Below are positions 45,857 through 55,220 of a stretch of DNA of 64,000 nt, piece by piece. The DNA lies in assembly GCA_963697205.1 (NCBI GenBank), contig CAVONB010000015.1, positions 310,001-374,000 on the forward strand. Reading direction: 5' to 3'. Source of the stretch: CAVONB01 sp963697205 (lineage in GTDB: Bacteria; Pseudomonadota; Alphaproteobacteria; Rhizobiales; Hyphomicrobiaceae). Numbering within the stretch: the first letter of the stretch is position 1; every line of letters starts with the position of its first letter. The notes below the pieces were generated by a model. The model made no database searches. It was not told the origin of the DNA and was given only the letters and a program-made list of their open reading frames with translations. A program made the position numbers and the translations under genes.

Positions 45857-48187
45857 ATGGGTGAGTTCGGGATCGGACAGGGTGTGCCGCGTTGGGAAGA
45901 TCCGCGGCTGCTCAGGGGTGGCGGCCGCTACGTCGACGACGTCACGCTGCCGGGCACGGCCTACGGCGCGGTGTTGCGGTCGGCCTACGCGCATGCGCGG
46001 ATCCTGAGCATCGATACGTCGGCGGCCCTGGCGTCGCCGGGCGTGATCGCGGTGCTGACGGACGACGATTGGCAGCGGCTCGGCTGGGGCTTGCTGCCCG
46101 GCGCGGAACTGCCGCTCAAGCGCCGCGACGGCTCGCCGATCTTCAAGCCGCCCTATGCGCCGCTGGCGCGCGGGGTCGTGCGCTGGGTGGGCGAGGCGGT
46201 GGCGTTCGTGATCGCGGAGAGCGTGGGGCAGGCGTACGACGCCTTGGAGCTGATCGCGGTCGACTACGAGCCGCTGCCGGCGGTGGTGGATACTGCGACG
46301 GCGCTCGATCCGGGCCAGCCGGTGGTTTGGCCCGATGCGGGCGACAATCATTGCTATCACTGGACGGGTGGCGATGCGGCGGGAACGGAGGCGGCGTTTG
46401 CTGCGGCGGATCATGTCGTCCGGCATCGCGCGGTGGTGAACCGCGTGACGGCGGCGGCGATGGAGCCGCGCGCGGCGCTGTCGCACTATGATCCGGCCGC
46501 GGATCGCATCACGGTCTACGCCACGATCCAGCGCGCGTTCCAGTATCGCTGGCAGATCGCCGACATCATGGGCATTCCCGAAAGCAAGGTGCGCGTGGTC
46601 GCGACGGATGTCGGCGGCGGCTTCGGCATGAAGACGGCGCTCTACACGGAGACCACGCTGACGCTGCTCGGCACGATGGTGACGGGGCGGCCGGTGAAGT
46701 GGACGGCGACGCGGTCGGATTCGTTCCTCGGCGATGCGCATGCGCGCGATCACATCTACGACGTGGAACTGGCACTCGACAAAAGCGGCAGGTTCATGGG
46801 GCTCCGGTCGAAGAGCGTGGTCAATGTGGGCGCCTACGTGCAGGCGGGCGGCGAGGCGTCGGCCATCGCCAACATAGGCTCGATCGCGGGCGTGTATGTG
46901 TTTCCCGCGATTGCCGCAGAGGCGACGACGGTGTTCACGCATACGAATCCGATGCGCGCCTATCGCGGCAACGGTCGCGGCGAGGCGGCCTATGCGATCG
47001 AGCGCACGATCGACCTTGCCGCCGACACCCTCGGTTTCGATCCGATCGAGCTCAGGCGGCAGAACATGATCGCGCCGGAGCAGATGCCCTACAAGACGGG
47101 GCTCGTGTTCACCTACGATGCCGGCGACTTTGCCAACGCCATGGACAAGGCGCTGGAGATGGCGGACTACGCGGGCTTTCCGGCGCGGCGGGCGGAGGCG
47201 AAGTCGCGCGGCAAGCTTGCCGGCATCGGCATCTCCTATTCGATCGAGCGCTCGGCGGCGGCGGGGTTCGAGGGCGCGGAGATCCGCTTCGACCGCAACG
47301 GGTCGGTGCAGCTGCTGACGGGTGCGATCAACCAGGGGCAGGGGCACGCGACGACGTTCACGCAGGTGCTGGTCGACCGGCTCGGAGTCGATCCCGCCGA
47401 CGTACATTATATCTCCGGGGACACGGACGCGGTGCAGTTCGGCGAGGGCTCCTACGGCTCGCGCTCGGCGGCGCTGGCGGGCTCGGCCATTCACCTGGCG
47501 TCGATCAAGATCGTGGAGAAGGCGACGAAGATCGCCGCGCACATCCTGAAGGTCGACGACGTGGCGTTCGAGGAGGGCGTGTTCAAGAGCCGCAAGACGA
47601 ACGAGACGCTGACGATGAAGGACATCGCGCGGGCGGCGTGGACGGCGGGCAAGGTGCCCAAGGGCGTGGAGCCGGGGCTTGCCGCGCACGCAGCCTACGA
47701 CAACCCGAAGGAGAATTTTCCGAACGGCTGCCATGTGGTCGAGGTCGAGATCGACGAAGATCTCGGCACGGTGGAGATGACGCGCTATGTGGTGGTCGAC
47801 GACGTCGGCACGGTGATCAACCCGCTGCTGCTGAAGGGCCAGATCATGGGCGGCGTGGCGCAGGGCGTGGGGCAATTGTTGCTGGAAGACATCCGGTTCG
47901 ATCCGGAGAGCGGCCAGCTGCAGACGGGCTCGTTCATGGACTACGCGATGCCGCGTGCCCATCACTTCTGCCACATGGACATCAAGAGCCATCCAACGCC
48001 GACAGCGACCAATCCGCTGGGCGTCAAGGGCGCGGGCGAGGCGGGCTGTGTCGGCGCGATGCCGGCGGTCGGCAACGCGCTGGTCGATGCTTTGTCAGTG
48101 CTGGGCGTCAAGGATGTGCCCATGCCGGCGACGCCGGAGCGGCTGTGGCGGATCATTCAGGACGCGAAGCGGGGCCAGGCAGCGTAA
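45857..48187 (+). CDS. coxL: Molybdenum-binding large subunit, form II CoxL-like
   Basis: A 776-residue large subunit of a xanthine-oxidase-family hydroxylase. It binds the molybdopterin cytosine dinucleotide cofactor. Landmarks: GQGVPRWEDPRLLRGGGRYVDD at the start, GGGFGMKT (about residue 253), AYRGNGR (368-374), and the active-site glutamate in GVKGAGEAG near the C terminus. True CO dehydrogenases (form I) carry AYxCSFR at the 368 position; this protein has the form II pattern with Asn in place of the usual Ala, so another carbon- or N-heterocycle substrate is likely. The ATG at 45857 has GAGCGAGAG upstream. It is divergent from coxS-coxM, and the aconitase-type gene starts 33 bases after its stop. 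Confidence 0.9.
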   Translation: MGEFGIGQGVPRWEDPRLLRGGGRYVDDVTLPGTAYGAVLRSAYAHARILSIDTSAALASPGVIAVLTDDDWQRLGWGLLPGAELPLKRRDGSPIFKPPYAPLARGVVRWVGEAVAFVIAESVGQAYDALELIAVDYEPLPAVVDTATALDPGQPVVWPDAGDNHCYHWTGGDAAGTEAAFAAADHVVRHRAVVNRVTAAAMEPRAALSHYDPAADRITVYATIQRAFQYRWQIADIMGIPESKVRVVATDVGGGFGMKTALYTETTLTLLGTMVTGRPVKWTATRSDSFLGDAHARDHIYDVELALDKSGRFMGLRSKSVVNVGAYVQAGGEASAIANIGSIAGVYVFPAIAAEATTVFTHTNPMRAYRGNGRGEAAYAIERTIDLAADTLGFDPIELRRQNMIAPEQMPYKTGLVFTYDAGDFANAMDKALEMADYAGFPARRAEAKSRGKLAGIGISYSIERSAAAGFEGAEIRFDRNGSVQLLTGAINQGQGHATTFTQVLVDRLGVDPADVHYISGDTDAVQFGEGSYGSRSAALAGSAIHLASIKIVEKATKIAAHILKVDDVAFEEGVFKSRKTNETLTMKDIARAAWTAGKVPKGVEPGLAAHAAYDNPKENFPNGCHVVEVEIDEDLGTVEMTRYVVVDDVGTVINPLLLKGQIMGGVAQGVGQLLLEDIRFDPESGQLQTGSFMDYAMPRAHHFCHMDIKSHPTPTATNPLGVKGAGEAGCVGAMPAVGNALVDALSVLGVKDVPMPATPERLWRIIQDAKRGQAA

Positions 48188-48220
48188 TTCGCGACCTGGC
48201 TGAAACGTCGCGAGGATTGC

Positions 48221-50176
48221 GTGAGCATCGAGACGAATCTGAGCCTGCCCGGCCGCGTGCTGTACCTCGCGCGTGATCCCGACATCGTGGATGCACAACT
48301 CCAGCGGCGCAATGTCGACCTTAGCGGTGACATCGCGTTGCGCGACGAAATCTCGACGGACGAGATCACACCGTTGCCGACGCTGGTACATTTCGACGAG
48401 GAGATCGGGCGATACGCGCACGTCGGCTTCAAGGCGGGCGAGCGGTTCCCGATCGCGAAGGATGCGCTGCGCGACGGCGGTTTTTCGGTGTTGGTCGCGG
48501 GCAAGCGCTACGGCAAGGGCTCATCGCGCGAGCATTCGCCGTTCGCGGAACTGACGGCGGGCGTGCGGCTGGTGATTGCGGAGAGCTTTGAGCGCATCTA
48601 CCGGCAGAACTGTGACAACCTCGGGCTTTTCACGTCGACCGATTTCGGACTGATCGCGCGCATCCAGCGCGGCGAGACGATCACGGTGACGGAGCTGGTC
48701 AAGGATCGCGAGCCGCTGGCGGCGCGCATCCTGACCGAGGGCGGGCTTTTGCGGTTCGGCGAGCGGCTTCTGAAAGGCGTGGTGCGTGGCGCGTTCGTCG
48801 ACGACGGGACGCCGCGGACGCTTGTCGAGAAGATCATCGCACGGCACCGGCTCGATGTGCCGGGGCTTCAGTGGGACGGCGTGGCGGGGACGGGCGGGTT
48901 CGTTGCTGCGCGCTACCGGTTCATCCACGAGATGTACACGGCGATGGCGCGGTACTTCCTGCATCGTCATTACGGCGCGTCGTTGACGCTGCACGAGCCA
49001 CAATCGATCCTGCTGTTTGAGGATCACAACTCGTATGCGCATCGCTCGCCGACGCACGTCAACGGCCATCTCCTACCGGCGATCCGGCGGCAGTCGGAGG
49101 GGCATCGCACATTCGCGCGTGAGAACGGGCTCGTCGATCATGGCTACCTCAAGGGCGAGGAGGGTTCGGAGGGGATCGCGCACGCGATGATGGCGGAGCG
49201 GTATGCGATGCCGGGCGAAATTCTCGTCGGCACGGATTCGCACACGCCGCATTCGGGTGCGCTCGGCTGCCTCGCGTTCGGCGTCGGCACGACGGACATG
49301 GCAAACGCGTTCATGACGGGCGCGGTGCGGTTGACGGTGCCGCAGTCGCTGCTTGTTCGGCTCGAGGGGCAGCTGCCGGACGGGATTACGGCGAAGGACG
49401 TGGTGCTGCATCTCCTCGCGCTGCCGGAGATCCGCAAAGGCGGTGGGCTCGCCAAGGCGTTCGAGTTCGCGGGGCCGGTGATCGCGGGCATGTCGATCGA
49501 CGAGCGTGCGACGCTGACCAACATGACGGCGGAGCTGGGCGGCTTCACCGGCATCGTGGCGCCCGATCAGGAGACCGTGCGCTTCATCAAGGAGCGGCGC
49601 GGGATCGACGTCGTTCTCGAAGACTGGATGCGGAGCGATCACGGTGCAGCCTATGCCGAGACGATTACGATCGATTGTTCCGGGTTGACGCCGATGCTGG
49701 CGGCGCCCGGCGATCCGGGCAACGGCGTGGCGCTCGGCGATCTGAAGGCGCCGGTGCGGATCGACATGGCCTACGGCGGGTCGTGCACGGCGGGCAAGCG
49801 GGCGGACTTCGACCAGTACCACGAGGTGCTGGCGTGGGCGGCGGACCGCGGCCTGAAGGTGCCGGAGGGGGTGACGCTCTATCTCCAGTTCGGGACGACG
49901 GACGTGCGCGATTATGCCAAGACGAGCGGCTATCTCGACGCGTTCGCGGCCGTTGGCGCGGAGATCCTCAATCCCGCGTGCGGGGCGTGCGCGCACTGCG
50001 GGCCGGGGGTGTCGGAGCGGGTGGATCAGGTGACGATCAGCGCGATCAACCGGAATTTTCCGGGGCGCTCGGGTCCGGGGCAGGTTTGGCTCGCCAGTCC
50101 GCCGACGGTCGTGGCGAGTGCGATTGCAGGCGAGATCGTTTCGTTTGAGCAACTCAAGGCGCGATACGACGGCTGA
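48221..50176 (+). CDS. Aconitase-superfamily hydratase with swivel domain at the N terminus
   Basis: A 651-residue iron-sulfur hydro-lyase. The domain order is reversed relative to AcnA and to separate LeuC-LeuD: the LeuD-like swivel domain comes first (about residues 30-200, with YGKGSSREHSP at 97-107), then the LeuC-like catalytic part (about 235-651, with TDSHT at 338-342, GGSCTAGK with Cys522, and Cys587 and Cys590 in NPACGACAHC). The three cluster cysteines are therefore all present. It should interconvert an unsaturated and a hydroxylated di- or tricarboxylate. It follows coxL by 33 bases on the same strand, so it probably works in the same pathway and is not housekeeping aconitase. Confidence 0.85.
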   Translation: MSIETNLSLPGRVLYLARDPDIVDAQLQRRNVDLSGDIALRDEISTDEITPLPTLVHFDEEIGRYAHVGFKAGERFPIAKDALRDGGFSVLVAGKRYGKGSSREHSPFAELTAGVRLVIAESFERIYRQNCDNLGLFTSTDFGLIARIQRGETITVTELVKDREPLAARILTEGGLLRFGERLLKGVVRGAFVDDGTPRTLVEKIIARHRLDVPGLQWDGVAGTGGFVAARYRFIHEMYTAMARYFLHRHYGASLTLHEPQSILLFEDHNSYAHRSPTHVNGHLLPAIRRQSEGHRTFARENGLVDHGYLKGEEGSEGIAHAMMAERYAMPGEILVGTDSHTPHSGALGCLAFGVGTTDMANAFMTGAVRLTVPQSLLVRLEGQLPDGITAKDVVLHLLALPEIRKGGGLAKAFEFAGPVIAGMSIDERATLTNMTAELGGFTGIVAPDQETVRFIKERRGIDVVLEDWMRSDHGAAYAETITIDCSGLTPMLAAPGDPGNGVALGDLKAPVRIDMAYGGSCTAGKRADFDQYHEVLAWAADRGLKVPEGVTLYLQFGTTDVRDYAKTSGYLDAFAAVGAEILNPACGACAHCGPGVSERVDQVTISAINRNFPGRSGPGQVWLASPPTVVASAIAGEIVSFEQLKARYDG

Positions 50177-50197
50177 ACGCGCGTCTGCCGGCAAGAG

Positions 50198-50221
50198 AAA
50201 GGGCGCCGTGTGGCGCCCTTT
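50198..50221. terminator. Bidirectional terminator hairpin
   Basis: A perfect 10-bp stem AAAGGGCGCC (50198-50207) with GGCGCCCTTT (50212-50221) and a 4-base loop, between the convergent aconitase-type gene and the small exported gene. Confidence 0.75.
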
Positions 50222-50262
50222 CGCTATCGAATCGTGCGGCCGTTGAAGCGATCACTTCACTT

Positions 50263-50580
50263 TCACTTCGCTTTCTGGGCGTCGTGCTTCTGCTTGGCAA
50301 TTCGTGCGCTCTGCTTGTCCTGGGCCTGCTGCAATTCCTTGCGCTCGGCCTTGGTGACGACGCCGTCGGCCTTGGCGGCCTTCTTCTTGGCCTGCACCTT
50401 GGCCTGGCCCTTCTGCAGGCGTGCGGCTTCCTTTTCGTTCAGCTGGCCGGAGGCGACGCCCTTGTCGATGCGTTCCTGCTGATTGATCTGGCGCTGGGTG
50501 ACACCTGGTGTCGCCGTCTGCGCCGCGGCGACAACGGTGGTGCCGGCGAGGAGTGCGACGGCGAGGAGAGTGCGCTGCAT
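50263..50580 (-). CDS. Small exported helical protein
   Basis: A 105-residue protein with a signal peptide (residues 1-20, ending VAAAQ). The mature part is helical and charged: RQINQQERIDKGVASGQLNEKEAARLQ, then KADGVVTKAERKELQQAQDKQS and IAKQKHDAQ at the end. The two DG/SG-x-x-T/N-x-x-E patterns resemble a degenerate EF-hand-like pair seen in a widespread family of unknown periplasmic proteins. The start at 50580 gives the complete signal peptide. Function unknown. Confidence 0.75.
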   Translation of the reverse strand: MQRTLLAVALLAGTTVVAAAQTATPGVTQRQINQQERIDKGVASGQLNEKEAARLQKGQAKVQAKKKAAKADGVVTKAERKELQQAQDKQSARIAKQKHDAQKAK

Positions 50581-50706
50581 GTTGGGGTAGCCCTTCGCTG
50601 AATGTGCTCACGCGCCGGATGATCTCTGCGCAGATTCAGGCGAAATCGTGGGAGCGCTTCTGCGACACCGTGAGAAACAGTGATCAGGGCTTCTGCGGAT
50701 TGCGCG

Positions 50707-51084
50707 TCAGATGATTGGCCGGGCCGCCCGGCGGCGGTCCAGGTCGTCGAGCAGCAGCTTCAAGTTGAGCATGTTGGAGCGAAAGAAGACGTCGAGGATC
50801 GGCCCGACGAGCGGGATCATGCCGAGCAACAGGTCGATGGCGACGTTGACCCACATGCGCATCACGACCGGGCGGTCGATGCCGAGACGGGTGGCGTCGG
50901 AGACGAGCCGCAGGCCGACGCCCGCCATGAGGATGTCACCGACAAGCGGGACGAAACTGATCAGCGGGTCCCAGCCGACATAAACGCCGAGCACAGGGAT
51001 GCGCCAGGCGGCGTCGAGCTGAACGGCCCGCGTCTCGATGCGCTGAAGCAGTTGAAGGTCTTCGGCCGACAGCAACGCACCCAT
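50707..51084 (-). CDS. DUF4112 membrane protein
   Basis: A 125-residue protein of the DUF4112 family. The signature is WRIPVLGVYVGWDPLISFVPLVGDI, followed by two hydrophobic segments (about residues 60-75 and 78-102) separated by ATRLGIDRPVVMRM, and a basic C terminus (DDLDRRRAARP). The repeated Pro-Leu-Val-Gly pattern (FVPLVGDI and MIPLVGPILDVFF) is typical. Function unknown; it is probably a small inner-membrane protein. The gene ahead on the same strand is the gamma-glutamyltransferase, only 20 bases upstream, so they may be co-transcribed. Confidence 0.85.
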   Translation of the reverse strand: MGALLSAEDLQLLQRIETRAVQLDAAWRIPVLGVYVGWDPLISFVPLVGDILMAGVGLRLVSDATRLGIDRPVVMRMWVNVAIDLLLGMIPLVGPILDVFFRSNMLNLKLLLDDLDRRRAARPII

Positions 51085-51104
51085 AGCGTTGTCCTCGTGC
51101 TCGA

Positions 51105-52709
51105 CTAGAAGCCCGCTGCAATGCCGTCGCCGCGCGGGTCGGCGGCGCCTTCGATGGTGCCGGCCTTTGCGCCCGCGCGGTGCAGGACCAGTGCGCCGGC
51201 GTGGCCCATGACCTCGTCATAGGGACCGATGACGTCCACGTCGTGGCCGGCGGATCGCAGGGCTTCGATCACCGTGGGGTCGAAGCGGTTCTCGATCCTG
51301 AGGTTCATGACTGAGGCGCCCCAGGTGCGGCCGAGTAGCCAGCGCGGCGCGGAGATCGCCTGCTGCAGATCCTGGCCGTAGCGGATGGCGCGCGTGAAGG
51401 TGACCGCCTTCGTTTGCGGCTGGCCTTCGCCGCCCATGGTGCCCCAGGGCATGACGCGGCCGTCGTCGAGCATGGCGAGTGCTGGCTGGATGGTGTGGAA
51501 GGGGCGGCGATGCGGCTCGAGCGTGTTGAGGTGCGCCGGATCGAGGCTGAAGCTAGTGCCGCGGTTCTGCCAGACGATGCCGGAGCCCGGCAGGACGAGC
51601 CCCGAGCCGAACTCCCAGTAGACCGACTGGATGAAGCTGACGGCGCGGCCTTCGGCATCGATGGCGCCGAGCCAGACGGTGTCGCCGGGCTTGGCGACGT
51701 GGGGCCATGGCAGCGCGCGGGCGGGATCGACGGCGGCGGCGAGGCGATCGAGCGTCGCGGGTGTCAGGAAGGACGACGGGTCGACGGTCATGCGGCCGGG
51801 GTCGGTGACGTGGCGGTCGCGGACGATGAAGGCCTGCTTGGTCGCCTCGACGAGACCGTGGACGAAGCGGAAGCTGTCGGGCTGGCCGAGATCGAGACGG
51901 TCGGCGAGGCCGAGGATCATCATCGAGGCAAGGCCTTGCGTCGGCGGCGGCATACCGTAGGCGCGGCCGGCTTTCAGGGCGACCGCGAGCGGCGTGACGG
52001 TGAGGGCACGGTGACGCTCGAAGTCGGCGAGGCGCAATGGGCTGCCGGCGGCATCCAAGTCCTGCGACATGGAGCGGGCGAGGTCGCCGCGGTAGAAATC
52101 GTCGAGGCCGTTGCGGGCGAGATGCTCGAGCGTGGCGGCGAGCTTCGGGTTGCGGAACAGCGCGCCGAGCGTGGGCGGCGCGCCGTCCGGCAGGAACAGG
52201 CCGGCAAAGCCCGGGACGGGCTCGGTCTCGGCGCGCTTGGCTGCGACGTTGCTTGCCAGCGTGCGGGTGACGGGGACGCCGTGGCGGGCGTAGTGGATCG
52301 CGTCGGCGAAGAGGCGCGAGAGCGGCAGGCGGCCGCCCCAGGACCGTGCGATGTCGAGGGCGGATTGCCAGCCCGAGACGGCGCCGGCGACGGTGAGGGC
52401 GGCGAGGGGCCCGCGGGACGGGATCGCGTCGGTGTGGCCGGCGTCGCGATAGAAATCGCGCGAGGCGAGGCCGGAGGCGGCGCCGCAGGCATCGATGCCG
52501 ACGGGCGGGTTTGCGTCCTTGGAGACGAGCCAGAAGTTGTCGCCGCCGAGACCGTTCATGTGTGGGTAGACGACCGCGATGGTGGCGGCGGCGGCGACCA
52601 TGGCTTCGATGGCGTTGCCGCCGTCGCGCAGGACCGCAAGGCCGGCCTCGGCGGCGAGGTGATGTGGTGCCACGACCATGCCGCGGGTGGCGCGTGCCGT
52701 CTCATTCAT
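51105..52709 (-). CDS. ggt: Gamma-glutamyltransferase-family protein
   Basis: A 534-residue Ntn hydrolase that matures by self-cleavage into large and small subunits. The expected catalytic threonine is Thr344 in GDTVWLGAIDAEG, aligned with the TTH-type cleavage site. Other family blocks are MVVAPHHLAAEAGLAVLRDGGNAIEA at the N terminus, NGLGGDNFWLV, GPLAALTVAGAV and the late MPWGTMGGEGQPQ. No signal peptide is visible, so this member appears cytoplasmic and may be an acylase or oxamate-type amidohydrolase instead of a periplasmic glutathione hydrolase. Followed by the DUF4112 gene 20 bases later. Confidence 0.85.
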   Translation of the reverse strand: MNETARATRGMVVAPHHLAAEAGLAVLRDGGNAIEAMVAAAATIAVVYPHMNGLGGDNFWLVSKDANPPVGIDACGAASGLASRDFYRDAGHTDAIPSRGPLAALTVAGAVSGWQSALDIARSWGGRLPLSRLFADAIHYARHGVPVTRTLASNVAAKRAETEPVPGFAGLFLPDGAPPTLGALFRNPKLAATLEHLARNGLDDFYRGDLARSMSQDLDAAGSPLRLADFERHRALTVTPLAVALKAGRAYGMPPPTQGLASMMILGLADRLDLGQPDSFRFVHGLVEATKQAFIVRDRHVTDPGRMTVDPSSFLTPATLDRLAAAVDPARALPWPHVAKPGDTVWLGAIDAEGRAVSFIQSVYWEFGSGLVLPGSGIVWQNRGTSFSLDPAHLNTLEPHRRPFHTIQPALAMLDDGRVMPWGTMGGEGQPQTKAVTFTRAIRYGQDLQQAISAPRWLLGRTWGASVMNLRIENRFDPTVIEALRSAGHDVDVIGPYDEVMGHAGALVLHRAGAKAGTIEGAADPRGDGIAAGF

Positions 52710-52968
52710 CGTCGGTTCCGTTCGGCTCTAAGGTGTCGTCGAGGGGCGGCCGGCGGACCGGTGCTTGCGTGCGACGATGTCCCCAGGCCGGTGGCGCGGT
52801 CAATGGGCGGATGTTGAGGACGCTTGGTAAGGGCGGATGATGGGGGGCGGATTGTCGGGAGGATCGTGGGGGGCGATGCAATTCTATTTCGGACGGCGTG
52901 CAGTTGACAGCAGCCGGCGTTTGCGTGTCCGCTGACGGGTTCCAGGCGTCAGGTGATCGGGAGGCGAC

Positions 52969-54144
52969 ATGGCCGGGCAGAGCCAGGCAGGGACGGTCTA
53001 CACGGCCAAGCAGATGCTGGCGCGTCTCGTCCAGTTCGATACGACCAGCCACAAGTCGAACCTGGCGCTGATCGCGTTTGTTGAGGATTACCTGGCCGGG
53101 CACGGCGTCGCCAGCACGCGGGTGCCGACGCCGGACGGCGAGAAGGCGAGCCTTTACGCCACGATCGGCCCAGAGGGTGCGGCGGGTGTGGGGCTGTCGG
53201 CGCACAGCGACGTGGTGCCGGTGACCGGGCAGGCCTGGGATAGCGATCCCTTCACGATCGTGGAGCGCGACGGCCGACTCTATGGTCGCGGGACCGCGGA
53301 CATGAAGGGGTTTCTTGCGTGCATGCTGGTCGCGGTGCCGGACTTCAAGCGGCGCGCGCTAAAGACACCTGTCCATCTGCTGATCTCCTACGACGAGGAG
53401 GTCGGCTGCATCGGCGTCAGGCCGATGATCGCGGAACTCGGCCGCACGCTGGTGACGCCGCGCATGGTGATCGTCGGCGAGCCGACCAGCATGATGGTCG
53501 TGGACGCGCACAAGGGGCCGGCACGCTGGCATGTGGAGGTGACCGGCCGGGCCGCGCACTCCTCAATGGCGCCGCTCGGCGTCAATGCGATCTCGGTGGC
53601 TGCCCAGCTGATCGGGGAGCTCGCGCGGATGGAGGAGGAATTGGCCGAGCGGCCGCGCGATCTGAGATTCGACCCACCCTATGCAACGCTGCAGGTGACC
53701 CGGATTGAAGGCGGCGAGGCTTCCAACATCGTGCCGACGCACTGCTGGTTCGGCTGGGAGGTGCGCGCGCTGCCGGGTGTGGATCCGGCGGCGCTGGAGC
53801 GGCGCTTCAAGCGCTTTGCGGAGGAGCGCTGCCTGCCGGCGATGCGGCTCAAGGCGCCGGAGGCCGACATCCGCGTCACGTGCACGAACCTCATTCCGCC
53901 GTTCGCCTCGGGTGCGGGTTCGGATGTCGTGGCGCTGGCGCTGAAACTCACCGGGCAGAACGAGACATTCGCGGTCTCGTATGCGACGGAGGCGGGACTG
54001 TTCCAGGACGGTGGTGCGCCATCGGTGGTGTGCGGCCCGGGCGACATCGCCCAGGCGCATACGGCGAACGAATGGATCGCGGTGTCACAGCTTGCGGCGT
54101 GCCAGACGTTTCTGGAGCGGCTCGCGGACTGGTGCGAGGCCTGA
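52969..54144 (+). CDS. argE: Acetylornithine deacetylase/ArgE-type M20 peptidase
   Basis: A 391-residue M20 metallohydrolase of the ArgE type, which removes the acetyl group from N-acetylornithine. Metal-site motifs: HSDVVPV (about residue 79), GRGTADMKGF (about 107-116), YDEEVGCIG with the catalytic glutamate, GEPTSM, and a late HTANEW histidine motif. The dimerisation insert carries GRAAHSSMAPLGVNA. Substrate assignment within ArgE/DapE is by overall pattern. Alphaproteobacteria often use ArgJ, so a related N-acyl amino acid could be the substrate. Convergent with the transpeptidase gene. Confidence 0.85.
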   Translation: MAGQSQAGTVYTAKQMLARLVQFDTTSHKSNLALIAFVEDYLAGHGVASTRVPTPDGEKASLYATIGPEGAAGVGLSAHSDVVPVTGQAWDSDPFTIVERDGRLYGRGTADMKGFLACMLVAVPDFKRRALKTPVHLLISYDEEVGCIGVRPMIAELGRTLVTPRMVIVGEPTSMMVVDAHKGPARWHVEVTGRAAHSSMAPLGVNAISVAAQLIGELARMEEELAERPRDLRFDPPYATLQVTRIEGGEASNIVPTHCWFGWEVRALPGVDPAALERRFKRFAEERCLPAMRLKAPEADIRVTCTNLIPPFASGAGSDVVALALKLTGQNETFAVSYATEAGLFQDGGAPSVVCGPGDIAQAHTANEWIAVSQLAACQTFLERLADWCEA

Positions 54145-54154
54145 GAACGCGGTG

Positions 54155-54186
54155 ACGTGGACGCGACCTGGTGCGGTCGCGCCACG
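54155..54186. terminator. Long hairpin between convergent genes
   Basis: Thirteen base pairs with one bulged A (54155-54168 with 54174-54186), lying between argE and the L,D-transpeptidase gene. No T-run, so it may need Rho or act only as a 3' border. Confidence 0.45.
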
Positions 54187-54200
54187 TGCGTGGCGGCGCG

Positions 54201-55220
54201 TCATGACGTCTGGCTGGTGATGACGGAAAAGCCCTTCGGCGTGCGCCGGGTGGGCGTTCCGGCGGAGGCATCGGTCACGACGAGCGTGGTGCCTGGATGG
54301 AACGCACGTGCGATCTGCAACGCGCGCTGCGGGCTGCGGAACACGATGCGCTTCAAGACGGAGTCGCCCTGCCAGTCGACGATATGGGCGTCGGTCGGCT
54401 TCTTGCCGACGCCGAAGGCGAGCCACAAGAGATGGTTGCCGGCCGTGTCGGGTCCGACCAGCGTATAGGTGTGCATGCCGACGGACTTGCCGGGGTTCTG
54501 GAAGGCGGCGGGGTAGGCCGCCTCGACCTTGCCGTCCTGGAAGATGTAGGCCTTGCCGTCGGCGCGCGAGACGACGACGGAGGTGACGGGGTAGCGGACC
54601 TCGGCGCTCCAGGGATCGTGGCTCTTTTCGGAGACGGATTTGTGGATCGCCTGTGCTTCGACCTCGGCGACGCGGGGGAGGAAGGCGCCGGGATGGACGA
54701 CGCTGGCTGGCTGAGTGCGCTCGTCGGCGATGATGACCACGGTGCCCATGTGCGTGACCCCGTAGAGCAGCGCCGAGAACTCCAGCGGTAGGCGCACACA
54801 GCCATGTGAGGCGGGGTATCCGGGCAGGTTGCCCGCGTGCAGCGCGACGCCGCCCCAGGTCAGGCGCTCCATGTTGGGCATCTGGGCGCCCCTGTAGATA
54901 CTCGACTCGTGCTTGCGCTGTTTTTCCAGAATGGTGAACACGCCGGTCGGCGTGCGGTGTCCGGGCTTGCCGGTCGAGCAGGGCGAGGTGCCGATCTCGA
55001 CGCCGCCGCGGTAGACGTGGACGCGCTGCTCGCTCAAGGAGACGATGATGACGACGGCGCCGACGGGGGCTTTTTCTGGGCTCCACGAGAAGGCGATCGG
55101 TGTCTTGGCGGGCTTGCGCTGGGCCAGAACGGACGTAGGCGCGGGGACGAGAAGTGTTGCGGCACCCGCCGCGGTCAGACCGCCGATCAGTGTGCGGCGC
55201 GTAAGTGCTTGCCGGGTCAC
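54201..55220 (-). CDS. L,D-transpeptidase, Tat-type signal
   Basis: A 339-residue YkuD-family transpeptidase that would cross-link peptidoglycan or attach proteins to it. The catalytic motif SHGCVRLP has His139 and Cys141; the YkuD domain begins at IIVSLSEQRVHVYRG, followed by GHRTPTGVF. The start is a GTG at 55220 with GGAG 8 bases upstream; this places TRRTLIGG near the N terminus, a twin-arginine-type signal ahead of a hydrophobic stretch and a cleavage site near VLAQ. A longer in-frame ATG at 55253 is possible. The C-terminal 150 residues are an extra domain with no motif I recognise. Confidence 0.85.
   Translation of the reverse strand: MTRQALTRRTLIGGLTAAGAATLLVPAPTSVLAQRKPAKTPIAFSWSPEKAPVGAVVIIVSLSEQRVHVYRGGVEIGTSPCSTGKPGHRTPTGVFTILEKQRKHESSIYRGAQMPNMERLTWGGVALHAGNLPGYPASHGCVRLPLEFSALLYGVTHMGTVVIIADERTQPASVVHPGAFLPRVAEVEAQAIHKSVSEKSHDPWSAEVRYPVTSVVVSRADGKAYIFQDGKVEAAYPAAFQNPGKSVGMHTYTLVGPDTAGNHLLWLAFGVGKKPTDAHIVDWQGDSVLKRIVFRSPQRALQIARAFHPGTTLVVTDASAGTPTRRTPKGFSVITSQTS

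Noticed and set aside
45749..47992. Very long minus-strand reading frame (747 codons) opposite coxL
   Set aside because: Arg/His-rich composition with no family pattern, as expected for antisense of GC-rich coding DNA.
45857..48187. True aerobic CO dehydrogenase
   Set aside because: The form I AYxCSFR motif is absent; the loop reads AYRGNGR.
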